Below, in pieces: positions 54,901-64,000 of a stretch of DNA of 64,000 bases. Below the pieces are notes generated by a model. It saw only the letters and a program-made list of their open reading frames with translations. It searched no databases and was not told the DNA's origin. The translations under genes and the position numbers were made by a program. The stretch is taken from positions 124,001 to 188,000 of the forward strand of contig MNCI01003412.1 in the NCBI GenBank assembly GCA_015680685.1, read 5' to 3'. Numbering within the stretch: the stretch's first letter is position 1; each line of letters opens with the position of its first letter. The DNA comes from Gnetum montanum. Lineage: Eukaryota; Streptophyta; Gnetopsida; Gnetales; Gnetaceae.

Positions 54901-55204
54901 TCATACGTCTGTATCATCATTCTCACATTGGGAAACCCTTCTATGCTCAGGCTTAATCGACCTTGGTACTATTGAAAACACTGTTGAAATGCTTAGCATT
55001 ATCCCCCAATGTTAGCACTTGCATTTCAACTAACCACACCACCCCTTGGTTGCACCTCATACCTGGGTTGCAGTTGACAAAGTCCTTGTTTGATTGACAA
55101 GACTATCTAGGGCACTTTGCCTCCATTTTCCAGCAAAGGCCCTTGTGTGAAGGTGGGGTCAAGGCTGTGCACCCACAAACCCCTTAGTGTTCTAGCTACC
55201 AACA
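51933..55204 (+). repeat. Element E 3' LTR
   Basis: 3,272 bp, TGTTG...CAACA. Its start is set by the PPT, and its end by return to the D LTR a few bases on. A TATA box (TATAAATA) is at 54400. It contains a GCATAGC/GAGCGTAGC palindrome cluster (53600-54000). No open frame inside looks coding. No partner LTR is in the window. Confidence 0.72.
53600..54000. repeat. Degenerate palindromic repeat in E LTR
   Basis: Four copies of CTCTAGAGCGTAGCTAGCAT-like sequence followed by AAATTTTTCTAAGTGT-like sequence, about 100 bp apart (near 53615, 53735, 53880, 53970). Related GCTACGCTC...GAGCATAGC words occur at 46150 and 54290. Confidence 0.7.
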
Positions 55205-55804
55205 TTCTTAGTTGCTCCACTTGTATGCTCATATGTTAGCTTTATGGTTGATATTTTGTGTGTTGTTTTGAGCATGCATGAGACTAACAGTGTTGCAAGT
55301 TGCCTTGTACCCCACTCCTCTCCTTTAGTGCAACACTTGTTGACCATTTATCAATGGAAGTATAAAGGATTCCCACTCATTTTTGTACTGACTTTATTTC
55401 ATTACAAGTGAAAAGTGCAAGAGCTTGGATGAACATGAAGAGAGAGAGTAGAGGAGGGGAAATCCTTCAATGCTTGGTTATCATATATTTTCATGTACAG
55501 TAGTGTGGACTAGATATCCTTGTATGGAACTCTATGTATTGTAGTCTTCTATATACGATGATGAGGTTTATGTGTTCTTTTTTGTATTTTCATAGAGAAA
55601 TGTATAGTTTTCTTTACATAGAGATATGAATTTTGATGATGTGATATATATGTTTCATTTTTGGTATGGTAGGAAAGTTCTATACTATTTGAATTTTCTT
55701 ATTAGCATGTATTATGCACATTATTGGTTCTATTTGTCATGCTTTCATGCTAAGATTACTTGATCCTGGACATCACCTTGTCCTAGCTAGAGCAAGGTGT
55801 TACA
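55205..55804 (+). repeat. Element D 3' LTR, last part
   Basis: It aligns with 35605-36203 and ends GGTGTTACA, followed by GTTAG (TSD). Confidence 0.9.
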
Positions 55805-55809
55805 GTTAG

Positions 55810-57976
55810 GGTAGCCAACATTCAGGCTTATTGGTGGTAATTAGAGAAAGTAGAGAAATGATTTTTCAAAACAAGGGTAACTCTGACAAATTCTCGTGGT
55901 AAACCATCCATGCTAGGGCCTTCTTTTGATGTGGAATGAGCTCAGAAGTGATCGAATCTATAGCATTCATGAATATCTATTGTTTCCTAACCCTAAAATT
56001 TGATCAAGCCTCTTCTTCTTGTCCTTCATGGCAAATTGTAGAGCTTTAGGGTGGCTACACCTTGGACAAAATTTAGAAACTTAGGATCCATAGTAAAATC
56101 AAATTGAATCCAAAATCTTGGAGCATGGCCAAGTACTATTCCTGGGCCTTGAGTTCAAGGAAAATGTGAATACAAAGGGCCAGATTAAATCTATTAACTC
56201 TTAATTGTAAGCCCTCCTACAACCTCCTACAACATCTATGCAAGAAAAACTAGGGTTTCCTCGCAATTGCTGAGATTATCATACTTTGCAATCATACCTA
56301 GAACGATGGCAATGGAGCCTGCTATGCCTAACAAAAAAAAATTCCTCCACTTCCAAATGCATCACCTAATTCTCCATTATCAAAACTACCACTATTGTTC
56401 AAACTCATGCCAGAGTTCATGTAGAATGCCATCCATGACATTGAGGACACAAAAAATACAATGTAGCAAGCTGTAAACCCTCGTTTCAGCACCTGTCATG
56501 TATGTGCATGATGAACATGATTTAATATTAAAACAAAGGTAAAAGAGTTTGTTTGTTGATGAAAAAGGATTAGGTATAAAATTAAATAAAATGGACCTAA
56601 GGTTATAACATGAGTTCTAACAATAATTTATAAAAAACAAAGGAAAAAGGAGATTATTGGGTAGGAAACTTGCCAACTATGGCTTGAATTTCTCATAACT
56701 GCTTATAGAAGTTATGACTTCTAATAATGGATATGAGTTAATACCTTATATATTTGTAACACCCTTTAACTTCTCATGATTATTGTAACTACGCTGAAGT
56801 CACTATAAAAAGAGCTTCAAGGGTAGAAAATCAAGAGGGAATTTTTTGAAGAGAAACTTAGAAGAAATATATTGAAGATTGTAAAGCATGGCTTACTAAA
56901 GGCATCAATTCAACTACTTTGTTTTAATCATGTGAGTTATTTTCTTCTCATTTTGTCTTAGTTTCTTAGCTAACAATTAGATAGTATCGTGTTTGACATT
57001 TAATTTTTGGATTTTCTAGATTGCTCTTATAGCTCTATTTTCATGCAATTAAAGACTTCTATTTGGTTGACATATAAGAGCTTATGTTGTCTTTGAAAAT
57101 CATATTGAGCAATTTAATAGTAATTTCTTCATAAAATTGCCTATTTGAGTCTAGAGGGTCTAGAAAAATCTTTGATACTTTAAGCTAATTTGAAATAGTT
57201 TCATTGTTTTTAAAGTTTATTGCATTGATATTTGAATCTTGGAATTCCCAAATTTTTTCTAATAGCTCTATTGTTTGCAATTCTTGAAAACTATTAACTA
57301 GCTAAGTAAAAGCTTTTACTTTGTCATTTACAAAACATTTTGGTAGTTTAATAAGAGTGTCTTTTATGAAATTGCTTGTTGAGCTTAGAGGGTTTGGACA
57401 ATTTGTAATACTTAGATTGAATTGGAATAGCTTTATTGTGATGTGTTTTCTCATGTACAATGTATCTTGCTTAAATGTTTGAGATTTCACACAAATCTAC
57501 TTTCTTCTCTTTTCTCTTTGTAAAATCCATTGAATCTTACCCTAGTTCTAGTTTTCCTGTGGAATTTTCTCTTTGGGAAAAATTACAAGTAGATTTTTGT
57601 CGAATTATGCTTAAGCATTTTTGTGAGATTTTATTTTCTCAAGAAATGTACTATTAGAACTATATAGACTAAGTGACTTGAAAAAATAGGAATCTTTAAT
57701 GACTCATAGTATTTGATAAGGTTAGTTGAATCTATGTTATAATAGCTAGTTATAATTTCATACACAAACCCAACCGTTTCAACATTTATAACAACAAACA
57801 TACATTTACAATTAGTTTTCTCCATTACCATTAAGTTTATTTGGAGGTATCTAGGCTTTGGTATTTCTAGAGACTAGAAAGCACTTAAACTCAAGTTTGA
57901 AGGAGCACTTTCGTTTCCCATGATCCTAGTCACAAGACTGAAGGAGCATGTTGGTGGTCCCAAATAGTCACCAACA
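55810..57976 (+). repeat. Element G 3' LTR, last part
   Basis: Resumes exactly where 33599 stopped, as judged from 7596 in the 5' LTR. It ends CACCAACA, followed by CATGA (57977-57981). Confidence 0.93.
56080..56480 (-). pseudogene. Decayed copy of the GC-rich ORF
   Basis: Homologue of 7845-8249. VLGHAPRFWIQFDFTMDPKF and LLGIAGSIAIVLGMIAKYD survive, but at least eight stops lie between. Between 56264 and 56473 there are 2 CpG sites against 17 in the other LTR (8041-8253). Confidence 0.55.
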
Positions 57977-59118
57977 CATGATACACCATAGATAAGAATA
58001 TCATTTCCATGGTGTATAATATAATATGAAGTGATGTGATCATTTTTGTTAAATTTAACATGCAACCTATCATTTATGAGCTAATATATGAAGAATTTTT
58101 TATTGTAACCAATGTCTTTCAACTTGAGACCAAAAATTTTCATGTCCTCATGTTTAGTAATTTTTATAAAGATACCATCCCCAATCTTCACAAAATGATG
58201 TTTTGGTTTATTATTTATATTATTTAACAAGAAAAAATTACTAGTAAAGGGTCATGAGGTTACAAAATCAATATATACAAAACGATAAGATGTATCATTA
58301 CTTACAATGAAGGCATTAAAATCTACTATGGAAGGTTGTAATTTCTCTTTTAAGACATTGGTAGACCTAAGCTTCAACATAGATTATTTATCTTTTTTCT
58401 TATTGGATTTCTTAGCCTTATTTTCAATAATTTTTTTGGCTTTTCATTTAGGCATGACTTTTGCTTCAGGATTCTTTGGATTATCATAACAATCATGAGT
58501 ATCATGACTATATTTTTCTTTATAAATATGATAATAATTTAATATTTATTATATTTTTCAATTATTTTCTATTTTCAATGCCATTAACTGGGAGTAGATT
58601 TTTGCATTGGATGCATAAGAATTTATCTCTGCTTCTTCTTCAAATACTTTCATACATAGCTCTGTCATGATGTATGTCTTCTGAAAATTCTTAAATTTTT
58701 ATGGAAGACATTGCACAATAGTAGAAGTGCTCTCAATAGGAAAAAATTGATGGTTTCATCTGGAACTTGAACATTTTGTGATTGGAGACTTGCTTAGCAA
58801 GTGGAATTTCTTTTTTACTTTAAATGTCTCCTCAAGTTTCTTCCACATTTTATATACAAAATATTATTTCTCTACCAGATACACAAATTCCCTTGATAGG
58901 TCCAAAGAAATAAGCATTTCCTCCATTTTATTATTATTGTCCACTATGATAGTTTCATATATAGAAATCTCATTTGTAACTTTTATATATTGTAATTTAA
59001 AGCATTTATAACTAGACTCTTAAGTAATGATGCAGAAGTTATTACCTTTTTCATGGCTATGTAGAATTTCTTTTGCTAATTTTTGGGAGCCACTCTTACC
59101 ATTGAGAGGATTAGTCAT
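57977..59118 (-). pseudogene. gag: Copia element H gag half, decayed
   Basis: ATG at 59118 (MTNPLNGKSGSQKLAKEILH), with a TAA soon after. EMLISLDLSREFVYLVE and YKMWKKLEETFKVKKKFHLL match the UBN2-type copia Gag, where LW..L...Y is conserved; then LLRALLLLCNVF. A zinc-knuckle-like stretch with YSHDTHDCYDNPKNPEA lies at about 58540-58470. A Lys-rich linker and a region before integrase (DILIYGVSC) run to 57982, where G is inserted. Stops and shifts throughout. The integrase half is at 5541-6394. Confidence 0.8.
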
Positions 59119-59120
59119 TG

Positions 59121-59136
59121 TCTCACTCTAATATCA
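59121..59136 (-). promoter_or_regulatory. Copia element H PBS
   Basis: Read leftward, TGATATTAGAGTGAGAC: the initiator tRNA-Met site TGGTATCAGAGC with G-to-A and C-to-T changes. It abuts the LTR end. Confidence 0.75.
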
Positions 59137-59561
59137 TGTTAAGCTTTCAAGACATTTGGTGAAGTAACCTTAAGATGATAAAAAGATAGAATAGAAACTC
59201 ACATTAATAATTCCATGTTTAACATTTGAAGGTTATTTAAGTTATATGAAATGACATGTCCTTAACTCAAATCATTATAATTGTATCATAATGTATCAAA
59301 GTTAGTTAATGATATTACTTAATAGATTAAGTTATACATAAAATATAGATTAATTACACCATCACGATGGTAGTATTTATACATAACAAGGATATAAATA
59401 TGGTGATAAGAGATTAAGAGAAATAAGAAAACAAAATGGAGTGTTTAAATATCCTTAATAAAAGAAGCCTAAAGTTGTGTGAAGCTTGTCTCCAAAACAT
59501 AAAGATCTCTTGGAGGTCCTTGCTTTCTTCTAGAAGGTCAAAATGGAGAACAACTATAACA
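59137..59561 (-). repeat. Copia element H 5' LTR
   Basis: 425 bp; read leftward it runs TGTTATAG...CTTAACA. TATA box at 59381-59374. Its 3' partner was lost when C inserted at about 5540, or lies outside the window. Confidence 0.75.
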
Positions 59562-61565
59562 CCCCTATTAACTATCTATAAAGTCCTATAAATAACTAAT
59601 AGAAATGGAATGAAACCCTAAGGATCTAGAGTTAACCTTGATTTATGAATTTAAAAGAAAGTCATAAAATAGATAAAAATTATTAATTAGATGCATAAAT
59701 ACAATAGAGTAATTCAACATAGTGAAATTTAATATTACTCATATATATAACTAAGTAAAATTATTTAAAGGAAAATAGATATTTGCATAGTCACAAAAAT
59801 GTAGACATAAAAAAAGTTCATTAGTTACATCATAAAATAATACACAAAAATAATGATTTCAACAACACTTGTTTCACATCACTTGGACATCTAGAAATAG
59901 ATATATTCATGTTTGAAGTTCCAAAAATTAATAATAATGTTAAAAATAATAATTAAATAAATAATATTAATTTATCCAAAACATATGGTGCATGCTGAGA
60001 TGAAAACTAATCTTTTGCAATGTCATGATCCAAATGGCATAGATGGTAATTTCATATCTATCATACTTTATTATTTATTCATAAAAAATAGATACATGGC
60101 TCAAACATTCAAAAAGTGTGTAAGGTTTCTATTTTACAAAATTACAAAATAAACAAAAATTATTTTTCAAGTTTAAAGGGTCCATCTTATATAGAATTAA
60201 TTCACCTTTCATCCCATATCCCTCTTTTGGCATTTCCATGGCTACTCTGGGCTCTCTACATTGCAATGTAGGAGGAGTTAAAACCCCTCAAATAGGAAAG
60301 GTTATTTTATTTCCCTGTTCATGGAGCATAAATGTTATGCACCAAAAGTCTAGACAAAGGATCCTAATTAAATATTCAAATTTTTTTAACTCTAGAAATG
60401 CCACAACTTTTCTTAAAATCAACTAAAATCCAAAAATCCAAAGAATATATATTTTATCTATGCATCTATGAAGGTTAGCTCTTGGTTACCGTCACTACCA
60501 AAGAAATATACCAAAAGGTCTTAGAATAACCTCACTACTATTATCGAATTATCTTTTAAAATTATTTAATGTCCAAAAATATCACAAATTTATTCATCAA
60601 AAGTTCAAAGAGTATATATTTTATCTAGGCATCTTTGAAGGCTAGCTCTTGGTCGCCCTCACTACCAAAGTGACACATAGATAGGTCTTGAAATAACCTC
60701 ACTACTAACATCAAATTGTCCTCATGATCTCAAATGAGTCACTCATGGCTAAGTCTTAGCAATAGCCTCACTACCAACATCCTATATGACTAAGTTATAT
60801 ATATCATCAAAAGAATAGGTCTTAACTATGCCTCATCACATACCACTAAACTTAACTATTCACTACCATGGTCTCGTTTAGTTTCCCAACATCACATCAA
60901 CTTATGAATCAAAATCCAAGGTAGGAAATCCATCCATACCCTTACTCCCGTAGGATAGGTTCCACTAAAGAACACTCCACTACTGCATGTATATGGAGGC
61001 ATTTAAAAAATTCATGGCTCCCATTATCGACTAAGCAAAAATGGTCCCATAAATACTATTATTTTATTTCAAAAATCCAAAATATTTCCAAAATACTAAA
61101 AAGTCCATAATAGCCAAAATTCTACTAAAATTCTTGCAAAATCCTATTTATATTAAGAGCTAATCCAAAATAATCATAAAATATCTAAGAAGCAAGTTAG
61201 TAAAGTTTCCAAAATTCCAAAAATTCCATATAAATTCCATATAAAAACTTATCTAGAAAAGATTACAATATAAATTTCCATATAAAAATAAGTCCAAACT
61301 AAAAAAAATTTTGTAGAATCTTAGCACAATAATTAAAATCCTGAAAAAATGGCAAGAAAGCATTAAGTAAAAAGAAAGAGTACAAAAGCTATGACCAAAT
61401 AAGAGAGTGACATGAAAAGGAAAGTGAAATAAGCTTCCTTGTGTTGGTAGGGCTTTTTGAATTTTCTTAGTTTCTTTCTTTCCTCCAAGACATCAAAAAT
61501 CAAAATTTTACTTTACTTGGAACTAACATGCTAGAAACCATTTATAGTCAAAGATAAGACATATT
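59562..61565. other. Unassigned A/T-rich repeat region
   Basis: Starts with ACACCCCTATTAAC beside the copia LTR. Contains a tandem duplication (60440-60780) but no readable gag/pol. The short ORFs are not coding-like. It may be an old LTR of another element. Confidence 0.4.
60440..60780. repeat. Tandem duplication, about 167-bp unit
   Basis: AAAGAATATATATTTTATCT at 60440 recurs as AAAGAGTATATATTTTATCT at about 60607. Both are followed by GAAGG(T/C)TAGCTCTTGGT and ATAACCTCACTACTA blocks. A third partial unit (AATAGCCTCACTACCAACAT) follows near 60760. Confidence 0.8.
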
Positions 61566-62767
61566 TGTTGCACTAGAAAAATTTCGTTGCTGGAAAATTG
61601 AAATTTTTCGATAGAAACAATTTGACCTTGGATCCCAAGGGCCTCTAAGAAAGAGGATTCAAGGCATCCTGGATAGTCTTGTTAATCCACTAGGGATTTG
61701 AGAAGTGTTAACAAGTGTAAATAATTTAAATGAAAATGAAAATGTAAATCCAACCTAAGAAATACACAAAAATGAATCCTAAAATAAACTTGCACAACAA
61801 ATGAATTATAAAATTTATTGCAATAATGAAAATATTCAAAGTATAAAGTCTAGATGTGTACAAATTATGTTCCCAAATGCACAGGAAGTTAGAAAAAAGA
61901 AGCATGAAGGCTGTTGAAGTTGGCAAGTTATGTTCTATAGTCAACCTCACAATCCAAGTACTTCCTAGCTTTGAATGTCAAAACTCCTTACTAGTTCTTA
62001 GCTTGAATTTGCTATGTTGATGACAAGAGGGGTAAATGATGTGCTTGACTTTTTGATGCTATGGAACTAAGTTGAGAGTCTCTAGTGCCTAGCTAGTTGT
62101 CATTGTGCTCCAAAATGTCTCCAAAATGCCAAACATTTCAAGTGTTCAAGGTTACAAAAGTTGTAAAACTTGTGGAATTGAAAAGTATTGAAAGGACCTA
62201 TTCAATGTATTCAGATTTTTTCTTTATCAGTCATATGGTTGTTAATTTTAGCTACAAATTTCTACCATGATTGCTAATAGATTGATGTGATTTGCAGGCA
62301 TGGAAAGCCATCATTTCTAGCATAGTTTTCTATTTCTGGTAAGTTTGGTGCACCTAGGCCATCCAAACTATGTTGAGCATTATAAATTATAAATTGACTT
62401 TAAAAACTATGTTGGCCTTAGAAAACTATGCTAGCTTCATGGCATCCTCATGGGATTTGTTGAAACTACACTAGCCTTGTGAAACCACACTGGCTTTGAT
62501 ACGAAAGTGAAAGTCCAATAATTCCAATGCTGAGTGTAGGTGGTTCCAACATAGCTTAAGCTATGGCCAACATAAAACCTATGAAAACACAAAATTTGAT
62601 AGATCTGAAGGAATTTTCAGCCTTCCCAAGCTCAAATATAAGTATGAAAAATTTTTCCACTTAGGAAGTGAGGCTATAACAACTTATGAGGCATTTTTCA
62701 ACCCCAAAAATTGAAGTATGTGAGATTGCAGCTTATGGACTACAAACCTTACATTTTACAATTAAAT
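61566..62767 (-). repeat. F-type LTR, truncated by A2
   Basis: It shares the GGATCCCAAGGGCC block and the later CTATGTTGGC/CTAGCTTC words with 9119-10819 and 22850-24535, in the same orientation. Its right end is replaced by the TGATGAG start of A2. The left edge includes PBS-like TTTTTCTAGTGC (leftward). Confidence 0.7.
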
Positions 62768-63581
62768 TGATGAGCTGTGATATCACATCCGTGATATCAG
62801 AGCCTTCCAAGTGATATCACGTACACAATATTGGGGCCTACCTCGTTGCCTATAAATAAGAGGTGGGTGCACTTCACTTGGTTTGCATAGTTAGTCTTAG
62901 TCCCTTACCCAAACTCTTACCTTGTTCCCTTTCTAGAGATAGAATTATTTCTGAGTGCTCGCAATAGGAGTCATAAAGTGAATGGATCTTTATTTGAGCA
63001 TTGTGTACCTGAGCACACCTTATGTATGACAATAAAGATGAACTTTGTGATAAACCTTGTAGCATTCAGAATAGATTAAGTAATGTTAATTACTATTACT
63101 TAATGCTTTCTTTAGTTAATTAATGTTCTCTCTTTCACCCTACAACTCTCCTAAGTAAGCACACTCAGTACGATCACTTTGAGCATGCATGTAATGCTTG
63201 GTAACCCAATAATGATTAGCATTTGGTAATCCTAGTAGTGTTGCACTGGTTTAAGATGTGTACGACAAGTGAGAATGGATGCTAGTGTTAGGACTAGTTA
63301 AAGCATAGTTGAGTAGTTAAATCAAAATTAGTTACTTATTTGTCTCTCTCCTCCCTTTGTAACAATAGAACATAAAAACATAAAAACTATAAAATTCATG
63401 TACCTCAAGTTTACTTAACCATACAATCATGCTATACAAGTAAGCTTGTCGAGACAATGATTGATCAACCCATCCTTATTCCAAAAAGGCATGTAAGCAC
63501 TTAGTCCTTGGAATTTGACCAGATTGTGCGTGAACACTCATATTCATATGGTTGAGCGTAGGGATATCTCACCGCTCATCA
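62768..63581 (+). repeat. Element A2 5' LTR (GATATC-type)
   Basis: 814 bp, TGATGAG...CTCATCA. GATATC at 62779, 62793 and 62813, TATA at 62851. Same family as B. Confidence 0.92.
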
Positions 63582-63601
63582 TTGGTGTTGTTGTTGGGCA
63601 C
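63582..63601 (+). promoter_or_regulatory. Element A2 PBS
   Basis: TTGGTGTTGTTGTTGGGCAC, a C-to-T decayed version of the B primer site. Confidence 0.75.
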
Positions 63602-63728
63602 TTTTTTGTTTGTGTGCTAATTAGAACTTAGGAAATCTTTCTCATCATTGGAACAAATCCTTAGGGTTGGTTACAAGAAAAATATATATATAATAATATA
63701 TAATACATTACACATTGAATAGACAATC

Positions 63729-64000
63729 ATGTCTCCTTCTTCATACAAAAGTGTTTTATCACCTAGGTCTGATATAGGGAAAAATCAGAGGTGTAGTACA
63801 CATGATAATCTACCAATCCCTCAATAGTTTTAGATGGTATATGTTCATCCTAATGAGTATATACCAAACGTTACCTTTATCCTCAACCAGGATGAACAAT
63901 TGCATTGGTGAGATTTAGAAGGTAACATAGTGTTACCTCCTGATCGCTCAGTCCCGGGCATGCTTCTTCATGATCTCACATGAATTGGTATGTAGCACTT
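63729..64000 (+). pseudogene. gag: Element A2 gag start, runs off the window
   Basis: ATG TCT CCT TCT TCA at 63729 is collinear with B gag at 11749. The IPQ-stop-F position (CAA TAG TTT) is shared with B. Further stops (TAG, TGA) are at Trp/Gln/Arg-type positions. Only the N-terminal region is in the window. Confidence 0.8.

Larger units (their letters stand above)
42346..55204 (+). mobile_element. Element E: Tat/Ogre-type element without 5' LTR
   Basis: This foreign block in the D 3' LTR carries plus-strand Tat-type pol (47997-51467), a PPT (51915-51932) and a 3' LTR (51933-55204, TGTTG...CAACA). No second copy of that LTR, gag or protease is present on the left. About 500 bp of the D LTR (equivalent of 35099-35604) are also missing, so the left part was deleted or recombined after insertion. 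Confidence 0.78.
33600..55804 (+). mobile_element. Element D: Tekay/Del-type chromovirus
   Basis: Flanked by GCTAG (33595-33599) and GTTAG (55805-55809), a TSD with one C-to-T change. The uninterrupted sequence in the other G LTR (7590-7600) confirms it. LTRs start TGTTACACCCC and end GGTGTTACA. Order: LTR, PBS, gag, protease, RT, RNase H, integrase, chromodomain, PPT, LTR. The 3' LTR is split by E. Confidence 0.93.
6400..57976 (+). mobile_element. Element G: Tat-like Ty3 retrotransposon, host of nested insertions
   Basis: Two long direct repeats, 6400-25201 and 32106-57976, each interrupted, start TGTTGGCACATTTC. The right copy ends CACCAACA and the left copy ends in the decayed form CCAATA. 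The perfect 5-bp duplication CATGA flanks them (6395-6399 and 57977-57981), and both flanks are copia H sequence in the same orientation. Between the repeats lie a PBS candidate, gag, protease, an RNase H, RT, a second RNase H, integrase and a PPT. With insertions removed the element is about 13.6 kb, with LTRs of about 3.3 kb. F interrupts the 5' LTR and D the 3' LTR. Confidence 0.93.

Noticed and set aside
42346-55220. ACAAGTG...CACTTGT as terminal inverted repeats of a DNA transposon
   Set aside because: Only 7 bp, no TSD, and the right end is better explained by the CAACA end of the E LTR at 55204.
6400-57976. Direct repeats 6400-25201 and 32106-57976 as a segmental duplication
   Set aside because: TGTTGG...CCAACA ends, CATGA TSD, adjoining PBS and PPT and internal gag-pol make them LTRs of G.
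59562-60000. TGTAACACCCC-type LTR start of a second D-like element
   Set aside because: Only a short match (ATAACACCCCTATT) with no partner LTR, PBS or coding region.
1-64000. tRNA, rRNA, CRISPR arrays, bacterial operons
   Set aside because: None seen. The repeats present are LTRs, minisatellites and simple repeats; the sequence is plant nuclear repeat DNA.

Overview
This is nuclear DNA of a seed plant with a very large, transposon-filled genome. A gymnosperm is plausible, because the LTR retrotransposons are old, heavily decayed and still uncleared, but this is inference and no species marker was seen. No intact host gene, rRNA, tRNA or CRISPR array was found. Nearly the whole window is nested LTR retrotransposons, read from terminal motifs, target-site duplications (TSDs), primer-binding sites (PBS), polypurine tracts (PPT) and decayed gag/pol frames. 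In-frame stops are mostly TAG and TGA where Gln or Arg is expected, the pattern left by deamination of methylated CHG and CG sites.

Layout. 1-3188: left-facing element A (LTR 2336-3188, gag). 3189-5540: left-facing chromovirus C (gag, iMet-type PBS, LTR), cut by A. 5541-6399 and 57977-59561: the two halves of a left-facing Ty1/copia element H. H is split by G (6400-57976), a right-facing Tat-like Ty3 element with 3.3-kb LTRs, TGTTGG...CCAACA ends and a perfect CATGA TSD. The 5' LTR of G is split by F (9119-24535, left-facing, Tat-like gag-pro). The left LTR of F carries a LINE 3' end (10154-10680) and abuts the gag-pro element B (10820-17825) and a further LTR fragment (17826-18582). The coding part of G is 25339-30770. 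Its 3' LTR (32106-33599 plus 55810-57976) is split by D (33600-55804, a Tekay/Del-type chromovirus with a C-terminal chromodomain; TSD GCTAG/GTTAG). The 3' LTR of D is in turn split by E (42346-55204, a Tat/Ogre-type element lacking its 5' LTR). 59562-61565 is unassigned, 61566-62767 is an F-type LTR, and 62768-64000 starts another B-type element (A2).

Most unusual items: (1) the nest depth, H>G>D>E, with TSDs at the G and D steps; (2) a decayed antisense gene with five GT-AG introns of 70-94 nt upstream of pol in E; (3) G carries an RNase H domain of the archaeal-like type between protease and reverse transcriptase, while E carries it after the Ty3 RNase H; (4) the long LTRs of G hold host-gene-like fragments, GC-rich in one LTR and stripped of CpG in the other; (5) one minisatellite is shared by E and F.

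Nothing here looks able to express or transpose. Every coding region has several stops or frameshifts, and at least one integrase has lost catalytic residues.
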